Shown here: positions 54,660 to 63,800 of the stretch, one piece after another
Layout: every line of letters starts with the position of its first letter
Position numbering within the stretch: the stretch's first letter is position 1
Source of the DNA: Micromonospora terminaliae
GTDB taxonomy: Bacteria > Actinomycetota > Actinomycetes > Mycobacteriales > Micromonosporaceae
Reading direction: 5' to 3'
Length of the DNA stretch: 64,000 nt
Assembly: GCF_009671205.1 (NCBI RefSeq)
Contig: NZ_CP045309.1
Location: forward strand, 310,001-374,000
Notes under the pieces: generated by a model
What the model saw: only the letters and a program-made list of their open reading frames with translations
Told to the model about the DNA's origin: nothing
The model's database searches: none
Made by a program: the position numbers and the translations under genes

Positions 54660-54719
54660 TTGATCAAGAGGTTTGCGTCAGGATCGGCGCGATTCCTGAC
54701 GCAAACCTCTTGATCGACA
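54660..54719. repeat. 61-bp-type palindromic element, copy 3 (60 bp)
   Basis: Left arm GTTGATCAAGAGGTTTGCGT plus CAGGA pairs with the right arm ending CTTGATCGAC (24 of 25 positions, plus one G-T). Several stem positions differ from copy 1, with matching changes in the other arm. It lies between convergent genes (pspM and the Fn3 protein). Confidence 0.85.
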
Positions 54720-54739
54720 AGGGTCGGGTGGGCGGGCCG

Positions 54740-57700
54740 TCAGGGGGGCGTCGTCACCTGGGTGGGGGTGGTCCAGGGGGAGGTGCCCACCACGTTCGTC
54801 GAGCGGATGCGGTAGTGGTACGTCACGCCCCGGGCCAGGCCCGTGTTCGTGAAGCCGCGGCCCGTCACGCTGAACGTGGCCAGGTCCTGGGTGAAGGTGG
54901 CGTCCGTGGCGCGTTGCACCACGAAACCGGCGCCCGCGCCGGTGGGCGTGCTGGCCGACCAGCTCAGGATCACCGTGGCGGTGTCCGGGGCGGGTGCGGT
55001 GGCGGTGGCCAGCACTCCGGTCGGCACCCCGGGCCGGGGCGGTGTCGTCACGGCGGCCACCGTCGACCAGGGTGACGCCGCACCGAGGTACGTGGTGCGT
55101 ACCCGGTAGTAGTAGGTCGTGTCCGGGGCGACCGCCGGGTCGAGGTGCGCCTCGCCCACGGCGATGGCGGTGGTCCCCGGGCCGCTCGTGAACGTCGGGT
55201 TGGTGGCCCGCTGCACGTCCACCCCGGTGGCGAAGGAGCGGTTCGCCCAGCGCAGCGCGATCCGCAGCGGCGCGGCCGCCGGCACCACGGCGGCCAGCTT
55301 CGCCGGTGCGGTGAGCTGCACCGAGGCGGGGGTGCTGTTCGACCACGCCGAGCAGCTCACGGCGTTCTCGGCCCGGATCCGGTAGTGGTAGGTGACCCCC
55401 GGGGTGACGGTCGCGTCGGTGTACCGGGTGGCGGTCGCGGCCACGGTGATCTCGGTGAGCCCCGCCGTGAAGGCCGCGTCGGTGGCGCGTTGCAGCCGGT
55501 GGCTGGTGGCCGGCGGGCGGCTGCCGTTGCCGGTCCAGGCCAGGGCGATGGCGGGCAGCACGGTGGCCGAGCCGGGGGCCGGGGTGGCGGTCAGCCCCGT
55601 CGGCGCCCTGGGTGCCACCCGCAGCACCAGCGGCCGGCTCATGCCCTGGTCGCGCAGCCCCGCCGAGCGGGTCTGCCAGCGGTACTCCCAACCCAGGTTG
55701 ACCAGCTGGTTGACGACCACGGCGGGCCGCCCGTCGATCGGGCTGACCGGGCTGGCGTCCAGCCGGGCGCCGGCCGGCCGGGTCGGGTCGAGCAGCCGCA
55801 CGCTGTCGCCGATCTTGAACGGCAGGCTGGGCGGGACCGGGCGCAGGGCCACGATCACGTCCTCCCGCGGGTTGACCCGGACGGTGTCCTTCCAGCCCAG
55901 CTCGTTGGCGTCCGGCGGGCGGACGCTGCCGTCCCAGCCGACCCGGTTGACGAGCTGCACGTCGCAGCCCTCGATGTGCACCGGGTGGGTGCGCGGCGCG
56001 TCGCCGACGATCCGCCACAGCTGGGTGCCGTCGGCCGGCGCGCCCACCGGCACGGTCGGGTCGGTCACGTGCAGCACCTCGGTGGCCGGGTCGACCGGGC
56101 CGAGCGGCAACGTCGCGGGGGCCCGCTGCCCGGCGCCCGGGTGGCCGACCCCGAGCCGTCCCACCGCCCGGCCGTGCCGGGACTCGAAGACCTGCCCGAC
56201 CGACTTGACCGCCAGCGGCACGGTGACCGGCGCGGCCGCGCCCGCCGGGGTGAAGGTCACCGAGGTGGAGCGCGCCGGCACCAGCGTCGCGCCGGGGGTA
56301 CGGGTGCCGAAGGCGGCGTCGTAGGCCGGCTGCGGCACGATCGGCGGTCGCTGGCTCTCCGCGTACGCGCCGGGTAGCCGCGCGGCGAGCCGGTCCCGGT
56401 CGTACGGCGCCGCCGGGCTGCCGGACACCCGGATCTGGAGCAGGGTACGGGTGTTCGGGCCGTAGCCGGGTCGCGCGGCGGGGAGGCCGCCGGTGGCGGT
56501 GCGGTCCGGCGCGTCGGTGTGCTGGTCGTACCGGGGATCGAACCGGGGCAGTGGTGCCGGGCAGTCGTTGTAGAGGATCAGCGTGCTGCCCGGCGGCACG
56601 CCCGCGAAGTCGACCACCACGTCGGCCCGCTCGCCGGGGGCGAGCAGCAGGGCGTGTCCGTCCACGTTGAGCACGGTGGGGTCCTGGCGGTCGTACCGGT
56701 AGCCGATCGGGCGGTTGGGCAGCACGACGGGGGCCGGCAGCAGGCCGCCCTCGTTGCCGATCTGGATCAGCTCCGGCCCGGCGGCGGCCGGGTCCGGCAC
56801 CCCGCCGTCACGCCCGTCCACCGGCCAGTGCGCCGGGCGCCCGGCGGCCCGAACCGCCTCGACCATCGGCACCTCGCCGGCGAGCGGGTCGCCCGCCGCA
56901 CCGGTCTCCGTCCACATCGGCTTGTCGGAGCGGGCCCGGTAGAGCTGCAGGTTGAGCGTCCGGTCCGGGCAGGCGTTGAGGATCCGGAACCGGTACGCCC
57001 GCGGCGCGACCTCCAGGTACGGGTAGGCCACCCCGTTGACCAGCGGCGTGTCCCCGTACGCCTCGGGCACGGCCGACGGGTGCGGCACGCCCGGCGCGAG
57101 CGGCGGCTCGTCCGGCTCGGCGACCGGGTCGTGGTGCGGGTTCGGCACCGGGGCGACCCAGGGGCTGGCCCCGCCGTCCGGGTCGTGCGTCCACGGGCCG
57201 TAGTCCCAGCGGCCGGTCGGGTTCCCGCCGCTGGTCCGGTAGGGGTTCTGCCGGGGCTGGTAGACGTGCGGGTGCCAGAGGCTGCCCTTCGCGCCCCAGC
57301 GGTCCCGGTCCCAGGTGGGGTCCTGTGCGGCGAGCTGGGCGTCGTCCGGCACGAAGGTCTTGTCCTCGATCACCAGGGGGAGCTGGTCGGCGGGGAGCAC
57401 CCCGTCGTCCACCAGCCGCTCCTCGGCCGGGTCGGTGAGCAGGTAGAGCGCGAGTTGCCCGGAGTAGACGGTGAGCCGGGACAGGCCGAGCGTGTTGTCG
57501 TGCAGCCACATGAGCCGGCCGCTCTGCTCGTTGGGGAAGTAGAGCGTGGTGGCGCCCGCGCCGGGCGGCGGCATGTCCGGCACCGGGGTCACCCCCACCC
57601 CGGTCGGGTACGGGGTGATCTCGCCGGCCGGGGTGACCCACTGCCAGGGGTTGCCGGCGCTGATCCACCCGGTCTGCGCCCCGGCCAGGTGCGGCACCGC

Positions 57701-58351
57701 CCGGTTCTGCGGGTAGGGCGCCGGCCCGTCCAGCGGGCCGATGCCGGCGCCGTCGACCGTCTCGTCGACCGGCAGGAACAGCTCGCCGGCCTGGCCGGTG
57801 GGCAGCTGGTTGATGAACTTGACCCGCACCGGCCGGCCGCGCCGGGCCACGATCATCGGGCCGAGGTGCCAGGGCCGGTCGGGCGGCGCCACGGTGTTGT
57901 GGCCGGACGCGTCGGTGCCCAGGTTGAGCTGGCGGTAGCCGCGCAGCCGGGTGGCCGGCAGGTCGCGGTGCAGTCTCTGCGCGTACTCCTGGAGGCCGAT
58001 CTCGTAGTAGTCGCAGCCCGGCCAGGTGATCGTGTCGGGGACCGCGACCGGCAGGCGGGCGCCCAGCCCGGCGGTGGCCGGCGGGCCGGGCACCGGCAGC
58101 GGGTCGACGAACTTGCGGACGCCGGTGCCGGGCAGCGGCCGACCGTCGGCGTCGACCGCGGGCAGCGGGCTGGCGGCGAAGTTCGGCACCGGGCCGAAGC
58201 AGCGCGGCACGGCGGCCGGGTCGAGGCTGGCCGGGGTGGGGCCGGTCTCCTCGTCGGCGGCGCGGGCGGCGGGCACGGTCGGCGCGTGGTCCTCGGCGGT
58301 CCGGGCGAACCGGTCCGTCCATCCCGGCCGGAGTCTGCGGAACAGCACCAT
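54740..58351 (-). CDS. multicopper-oxidase-fold protein lacking copper ligands, with three Fn3 domains
   Basis: A 1,203-residue protein. Residues about 100-912 follow the CotA/bilirubin-oxidase layout of three cupredoxin domains, but the four copper motifs are degenerate. HLHG is HLAG (221-224), WYHDH is WLHDN (282-286), HPxHxH is HPVHIEG (789-795), and the HCHxxxH region is RWQTRSAGLRDQGM (891-904). Residues about 915-1203 hold three fibronectin type III domains (each ending YHYRIR/YYYRVR...). The ATG at 58351 follows GGGGAGA. No signal peptide or anchor is seen. Likely a non-catalytic binding or structural protein; its role is unknown. Confidence 0.85.
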   Translation of the reverse strand: MVLFRRLRPGWTDRFARTAEDHAPTVPAARAADEETGPTPASLDPAAVPRCFGPVPNFAASPLPAVDADGRPLPGTGVRKFVDPLPVPGPPATAGLGARLPVAVPDTITWPGCDYYEIGLQEYAQRLHRDLPATRLRGYRQLNLGTDASGHNTVAPPDRPWHLGPMIVARRGRPVRVKFINQLPTGQAGELFLPVDETVDGAGIGPLDGPAPYPQNRAVPHLAGAQTGWISAGNPWQWVTPAGEITPYPTGVGVTPVPDMPPPGAGATTLYFPNEQSGRLMWLHDNTLGLSRLTVYSGQLALYLLTDPAEERLVDDGVLPADQLPLVIEDKTFVPDDAQLAAQDPTWDRDRWGAKGSLWHPHVYQPRQNPYRTSGGNPTGRWDYGPWTHDPDGGASPWVAPVPNPHHDPVAEPDEPPLAPGVPHPSAVPEAYGDTPLVNGVAYPYLEVAPRAYRFRILNACPDRTLNLQLYRARSDKPMWTETGAAGDPLAGEVPMVEAVRAAGRPAHWPVDGRDGGVPDPAAAGPELIQIGNEGGLLPAPVVLPNRPIGYRYDRQDPTVLNVDGHALLLAPGERADVVVDFAGVPPGSTLILYNDCPAPLPRFDPRYDQHTDAPDRTATGGLPAARPGYGPNTRTLLQIRVSGSPAAPYDRDRLAARLPGAYAESQRPPIVPQPAYDAAFGTRTPGATLVPARSTSVTFTPAGAAAPVTVPLAVKSVGQVFESRHGRAVGRLGVGHPGAGQRAPATLPLGPVDPATEVLHVTDPTVPVGAPADGTQLWRIVGDAPRTHPVHIEGCDVQLVNRVGWDGSVRPPDANELGWKDTVRVNPREDVIVALRPVPPSLPFKIGDSVRLLDPTRPAGARLDASPVSPIDGRPAVVVNQLVNLGWEYRWQTRSAGLRDQGMSRPLVLRVAPRAPTGLTATPAPGSATVLPAIALAWTGNGSRPPATSHRLQRATDAAFTAGLTEITVAATATRYTDATVTPGVTYHYRIRAENAVSCSAWSNSTPASVQLTAPAKLAAVVPAAAPLRIALRWANRSFATGVDVQRATNPTFTSGPGTTAIAVGEAHLDPAVAPDTTYYYRVRTTYLGAASPWSTVAAVTTPPRPGVPTGVLATATAPAPDTATVILSWSASTPTGAGAGFVVQRATDATFTQDLATFSVTGRGFTNTGLARGVTYHYRIRSTNVVGTSPWTTPTQVTTPP

Positions 58352-58532
58352 GGCTCTCCCCGGGGTCGGGGCGCGCCTGCCGTCACCCCGACGTGGCGGG
58401 CGTACGCGCTGCTGACTAGCGGTGAGCACTCCACCGCAGCATGCGACGCCGAAGGTGGGGGAGGGAACTACCCAATCGTCCCTATCTCGGGCGATCTTGG
58501 GCGTTTCGTGGAAGTTCCACGCGCCGTCCCGC

Positions 58533-59393
58533 TCAGCGGTCCGGCTGGCAGACCGGGCACCAGTACGTGACCCGCTCGCCCAGCTCCTCCTTGCGGATCG
58601 CCGTCCCGCAGCGCCGGCACGGCTGGGCCCGCCGGCCGTAGACGTAGCTGGTCTGACCCCGGTGCACCGAGCCGGTGGTGCTCTGCGTCCAGCGGCCCCG
58701 GTTGGCGGCGAGCAGCCGCTGCGCGAGGGTGACCGTGCCCGGCAGGTCGGCCACCGCGCGGACCGGCGTCCACGGGTTGACCCCGCGCAGGAACAGCACC
58801 TCGCACTTGTAGAGGTTGCCCACCCCGGCCAGGTTCCGCTGGTCCAGCAGCGCCTCGCCGATCGTCTCGTCCGGGTGGGCCGACAGCCGACGCACCGCCT
58901 CGTCCGGGTCCCAGTCGGGGCCGAGCAGGTCCGGGCCGAGGTGGCCGACGAGGGACTCCTCCTCGGCGGTCGGGATCAGGGCCAGCTCGTGCAGGTGGTA
59001 GCCGACCGCGATCGCGCCGGGGGAGCGGAGCACCACCCGGATCAGGTGCGCGGGCCGGGCCGACCAGCGCTCGCCCGGGGCGTACGCCCGCCAGACGCCG
59101 TCCATCCGCAGGTGCGAGTGCAGCGTCCAGTCCCGCCCACCGCCGTCGGCCGACCCGGCGGCCGTTTGTGCGGCTTCGGCCGGCGTGCGTGTGGCCCGCG
59201 TGGCGGCTCCGGGGGGTGCGGTGAGCCGGAGCAGCAGGTGCTTGCCCCGGCTGGCCGACTCGCGCACGGTCCAGCCGGTCAGATCCGTCGCGGCGAGCTG
59301 CGGCACGCGGAAGTCGGAGCCGGTGAGCCGGGCGCCGGCCAGGGCGCGCTGGAGGACGCGGGCGGTGTTCCAGACGGTGTCGCCTTCGGGCAC
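58533..59393 (-). CDS. nei2: Fpg/Nei family DNA glycosylase (endonuclease VIII Nei2)
   Basis: A 286-residue bifunctional DNA glycosylase/AP lyase for oxidised pyrimidines. The catalytic N terminus PEGDTVW (P2, E3), the LLDQRNLAGVGNLYKCE helix-two-turn-helix, and a zinc finger (CRRCG ... CPVC, near 261-283) are intact. GTG 59393 gives the catalytic PEGD N terminus after Met removal. It is co-oriented with SAM hydrolase, acetyltransferase and lhr; lhr and nei are also neighbours in mycobacteria. The 181-bp gap to the Fn3 protein upstream in coordinates shows no other gene. Confidence 0.93.
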   Translation of the reverse strand: MPEGDTVWNTARVLQRALAGARLTGSDFRVPQLAATDLTGWTVRESASRGKHLLLRLTAPPGAATRATRTPAEAAQTAAGSADGGGRDWTLHSHLRMDGVWRAYAPGERWSARPAHLIRVVLRSPGAIAVGYHLHELALIPTAEEESLVGHLGPDLLGPDWDPDEAVRRLSAHPDETIGEALLDQRNLAGVGNLYKCEVLFLRGVNPWTPVRAVADLPGTVTLAQRLLAANRGRWTQSTTGSVHRGQTSYVYGRRAQPCRRCGTAIRKEELGERVTYWCPVCQPDR

Positions 59394-59430
59394 CCGTCCA
59401 TCCTCCCTCGGCGCGCCGGATCCGCACGGC

Positions 59431-60225
59431 TCAGCCGCCGGTCACCGTCACCACGTCGCCCGGGTGCAGGCCCAGCAGGTCGACCGCGCGGCCCGTGTTG
59501 ACCGCCAGGGCCACCAGCCCGGCCGAGTCCACGTACGCGACCAGGCCGCCGGCCGGGGCGTCGCCGAAGGTACGCCCGCGCACCGCCGCCCGGCCCGCCG
59601 CCCTGACCCGCTCCGGCAGCCCCTCCAGCAGCGCGCCGGGCGCGGCCAGCTGGACGTTGCCGAAGTGGTCGACGGTCAGCACCTCGGCCGTGAAGCCGCC
59701 GGCGTCGGTGCGGACCAGCGGCTCCGGCAGCCGGACCAGCGTCCCGGGGTCCACGGCGCGCCCCGCCTCGCCGAGCGGCGCGCCGAGGGCCAGCCGCGCG
59801 GCCACCGGCGCGAACACGTCCCGCCCGTGGAAGGTGCCGGAGACCGCCGGGGCGAGCCAGGCCGGATTGGTCAGCTCCACCGCCCCGGTGATCCCGCCGA
59901 GGGCCGTGGCCGCGTCCAGCAGCAGGCCGTTGTCCGGGCCCACCAGCAGACCGCCGGGGGTGGCCAGCGCGACACCGCGCCGCGCCGTGCCGACGCCCGG
60001 GTCGACCACGGCCACGTGCACCCCGACCGGCAGGTACGGCACGGTCTGCGCGAGCACGGCCGCACCCCGGCGTACGTCGGCCGGCGGCACCAGGTGGGTC
60101 ACGTCGATCACCCGGGCGGCCGGGGCGAGCCGGGCGAGCACCCCGTGGCAGGCCGCCACGAAACCGTCGGCCAGGCCGTAGTCCGTGGTCAGCGAGATCC
60201 AGGGCGTCGCTCCGGGGCCGGTCAC
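59431..60225 (-). CDS. SAM hydroxide adenosyltransferase (SAM hydrolase, DUF62)
   Basis: A 264-residue member of the SAM-dependent chlorinase/fluorinase superfamily, in which the common members split SAM to adenosine and methionine using activated water. Family motifs are ISLTTDYGLADGFV, VIDVTHLVPPADVRRGA, VHVAVVDPGVGT, GPDNGLL, GTFHGRDVFAPVAA and VDHFGNVQL. Asp, Arg and His residues of the hydrolases are present, and the halogenase insertion is not apparent. GTG 60225 overlaps the upstream acetyltransferase stop (GTGA). Confidence 0.92.
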   Translation of the reverse strand: MTGPGATPWISLTTDYGLADGFVAACHGVLARLAPAARVIDVTHLVPPADVRRGAAVLAQTVPYLPVGVHVAVVDPGVGTARRGVALATPGGLLVGPDNGLLLDAATALGGITGAVELTNPAWLAPAVSGTFHGRDVFAPVAARLALGAPLGEAGRAVDPGTLVRLPEPLVRTDAGGFTAEVLTVDHFGNVQLAAPGALLEGLPERVRAAGRAAVRGRTFGDAPAGGLVAYVDSAGLVALAVNTGRAVDLLGLHPGDVVTVTGG

Positions 60226-60728
60226 GGCCGTACCTCCGGCCCGGTCAGCCGCCGTTCCAGCCGCAGCTCGTCGTGGAGCGGGATGTCGTCCTCACCCAGG
60301 TGCGGGATGCCCGGCTTGACCGCGCGTGCCCGGTCGACCGCGCCCGGGTCCACCGCCACGATCCGCAGCCCCCGGCGCTGGTAGAAGCGCAGCGCCCGGA
60401 GATTGTCGTTGGTGGTGACCAGCCAGAGCCGGTCCGCCCCGGCGGCCGTGGCGACCGCCTCGGCGGCGGCCAGCAGGGCGCTCCCGGCACCGTTGCCCGG
60501 TGCCGTGGCGGCCAGGCTGACCACTTCGAGGCCGCCGTCGGCGAGCCGGTGCACCAGCGCCCCGGCGAAGCCGCCCGCCTCGTCCACGGCCACGAGGGCG
60601 GGCAGTTCCCGCAGGTCGTAGCGGGAGTCGTGGACCACCACGAACGGGCCGCCCCACTCCCGCTCGTGCAGGGCCGCGAGGTCGGCGTGGTCACCGGGCA
60701 CGGCGGGCCGTACGTGGATCGAGGCCAT
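60222..60728 (-). CDS. GNAT-family acetyltransferase
   Basis: A 168-residue GNAT protein (IHVRPAVPGDHADLAALHER; VVSLAATAPGNGAGSALLAAAEAVA; TNDNLRALRFYQRRGLRIVAV). GAGGAGGG precedes ATG 60728. It is translationally coupled to the SAM hydrolase gene and lies 94 bp after lhr in the same direction. Substrate unknown. Confidence 0.9.
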   Translation of the reverse strand: MASIHVRPAVPGDHADLAALHEREWGGPFVVVHDSRYDLRELPALVAVDEAGGFAGALVHRLADGGLEVVSLAATAPGNGAGSALLAAAEAVATAAGADRLWLVTTNDNLRALRFYQRRGLRIVAVDPGAVDRARAVKPGIPHLGEDDIPLHDELRLERRLTGPEVRP

Positions 60729-60822
60729 CGGTCCCTCCTCGTCTGTGCGCGCACACCCTAACGACCACCAACTGGAGCTGACGCCGCCTCCCAAGACCGC
60801 GCACGCCTCACGCCGCCGGCGG

Positions 60823-63800
60823 TCAGCCGCGGAGGCGGAGGCCTCGGGGGGTGGCGCGGAAGCCGGCCGCCGTCAGCGCGTCCCGCAGCGGCGAGGAGTG
60901 CACCGCCTCGCCGTCGGCGCGTTCCACCGAGATCGCGCCGAGCGCCCCCGAGTGCACCGCGTCGGCGAGCGCCTTGCCGGCCGCGGCCAGCGTGTCGGTG
61001 TCGTCGGTGAAGGACAGGATGGTCCGCCCGCCCCGCTCGACGTAGAGCACCAGGTCGCCGCCGACCAGCACGACCAGCGCGCCGGCCTTGCGCCCGGCCC
61101 GGTGGCCGGTGGCCGGTGCGGCCCCGTCCCCGGAGTCGACCACCCGGTCGGGCCAGGGCAGGGCCGCGCCGTACGGGTTGGCCGGGTCGGTGGCGGCGAG
61201 GACCACGGTGGGGCCGCCGCGGGACCGGCTGTCGTCGGCGGGGTCGGCGAGCGCGCGGATGCGGTCGACCGCGCCGGGCACGGCGAACTGGGCCGCGCCC
61301 AGCCCTTCGACGAAGTAGCCGCGCCGCGCCGCCCCGCGTTCCTCCAGCGCGGACAGCACCGGGTAGACCGCCGCGAAGCCCCCGGTCACCTGCTCGGCCA
61401 TGACCGCGCCCCGGGTGACCACGCCGTGCCGTTCGAGGAGCAGGTCGGCGAGGGCGGCGGCCCGCCGGGTGGGGTCGAGGTCGCGCTCGGGCAGCCGGGA
61501 CCAGCGGCCGGCCACGGTGGGCGGGCCGCCGCGGCTGGGCAGCGCCACCCGGCCGGGGCGGCGGTAGCGGGTGCGCGCCGCGGTGGGCCGGGACCGGTGC
61601 GCCCCGCCACCGCCGAGCGCCGCCCGGAGCGGGGCCAGGGTGTCGTTGGTGAGGTGGCCGGCCCAGACCAGATCCCACACGGCGGCCGTCAGGGCGGTGT
61701 CGTCGGTGGAGCCGACCCGGTCGGAGAGGGAGCGGAAGAACAGCGCCTGCCCGTCGGCGAGTGCGTCGAGCACCGCCTCGTGCAGCGGGGTGAGGGTCAG
61801 CGCCTCGTCCGGCGGGGGCAGCAGCAGCGGCGCGACGTCCGCGTACGCGAGGGTGACCCAGCCGTCGCCCCCGGAGATCGCCCCGGACCCGGCCCAGACC
61901 ACCTCGCCGCTGGCGCAGAGCTCGTCGAGCTGGGCGGGGGAGTAGTCGGCGACGCGGGCGGGCAGCACGAGGCGTTCCAGCGCGGACGCCGGCACGGCCG
62001 CCCCCTGCAACTGCTCGACGGTGGCGGCGACCGCCTCGACGCCCCGGGCCGAGGAGCCGACCTGCTGCCAGCGGGGCAGGAACGCGGCGAGCGCCCGGGG
62101 CGGCACCGGCTCGATCTCCCGGCGCAGCGCCGCGAGGGACCGGCGGCGCAGCAGCCGCAGCACCTCGGCGTCGCACCACTGGGTGCCGACGCTGTCGGGC
62201 GCGAACTCACCGGAGACCACCCGCCCGGTGGCGGCCAGGCGGCGCAGCGCCTGCTCGACCACGAACACCCCGAGCCCGAACCGGGCGGCGCAGGTGGCCG
62301 CCGCGAACGGGCCGTGGGTGCGGGCGTAGCGGGCGACCAGGTCGCCCAGCGGGTCGGCCACCGGTGCCAGGTACGCCTCGGCCACCCCGACGGGCAGCGC
62401 CACGCCGAGCGCGTCGCGCAGGCGGGCGGCGTCCTCGACGACCACCCAGCGGTCCTCGCCGGCAACCCGTACCCGCAGCACCCGCCGGGCCGCCTCCAGC
62501 TCGCCGAGCCACCCGGCCGGTACGCCCCGCTCGGCCAGCTCGGCCTCGCTCAGGTCGCCGACCACCCGGAGCAGCTCGACCACGTCCTCCGCGTCGCGGG
62601 GGCGACGCTGTTCGGTGCGCCAGCGCAGTTGCCGTTCGGTCTCGGCGAGCACCGCCGGATCGAGCAGTTCCCGAAGGTCGACCCGGCCGAGCAGCTCGCC
62701 GAGGAGCCCCGAGTCGAGGGCCAGGGCGGCGGCCCGCCGTTCGGCCAGCGGCGCGTCGCCCTCGTAGAGGAACGCGCCCACGTAGCCGAACAGCAGCGAG
62801 CGGGCGAACGGCGACGGGCGCTCGGACTCGACCTCGACCAGGCGGACCTTGCGGGCGCCCAGGTCGCGCATGAGCTGGGCCAGCGCGGGCTGGTCGAAGA
62901 CGTCCTGGAGGCATTCCCGGGCGGCCTCCAGGGTGACCGGGAAGTCGGCGTACTCGCGGGCCACGTCGAGGAGCTGGGCGGCCCGCTGGCGCTGCTGCCA
63001 GAGCGGCTGCCGGCGGCGCGGGTCGCGGCGGGGCAGCAGCAGGGACCGGGCCGCGCACTCACGGAACCGGGAGGCGAACAGCGCCGAGGTGCCGACGGAC
63101 TCCTCGACCAGCTGGGCGATCTCGTCGGGGTCGAAGACCACCACGTCGGCGCCGGGCGGCTCGTCGGCGGTGTCCGGCAGGCGGACCACGATGCCGTCGT
63201 CGGAGGGCATCACCTGGGCGTCGACCCCGTAGCGTTCGGCGAGCCGCCGCCCGATGGCGAGCGCCCACGGGCCGTTGACCCGGGCGCCGAGGACCGAGTG
63301 CACGGCGAGCCGCCAGTCGCCCAGCTCGTCGCGGAACCGCTCGACCACCACCGTGCGGTCGTCGGGCAGCGACCGGGTGGCCTCCTTCTGCTCGCGCAGG
63401 TAGGTCATGAGGTTGCCGGCGGCCCAGCCGTCCAGCCCGCCCGCGCGCAGCGCCGCCACCGCGTCGGCGTCGGACTGGCGCAGCAGCGCCCGGACCCGGG
63501 CGCCGATGGCCCGGCCCAGCTCGACGGGGCGGCCGAGCTGGTCGCCCTTCCAGAACGGCATCCGGGCCGCCTGCCCCGGGGCGGGGGAGACCAGCACCCG
63601 GTCGGGGGTGATCTCCTCGATCCGCCAGGACGACGAGCCGAGCAGGAAGACGTCGCCGACCCGGGACTCGTAGACCATCTCCTCGTCCAGCTCACCGACG
63701 CGGGCGGCCCGCTCGGCACCGGCCAGGAAGACCCCGAACAGGCCGCGGTCGGGAATGGTGCCGCCACTGGTCACGGCGAGCCGCTGCGCGCCGGGCCGGC

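Noticed and set aside
54710..58570. Long plus-strand frames opposite the Fn3/cupredoxin gene
   Set aside because: They lack domains and overlap a 1,203-residue protein with cupredoxin and Fn3 signatures.
60755..60800. Fourth copy of the 52-bp palindrome family
   Set aside because: CCAACTGGAGCTGACGCCGCC resembles part of the element, but the second arm is missing and similarity is too short.
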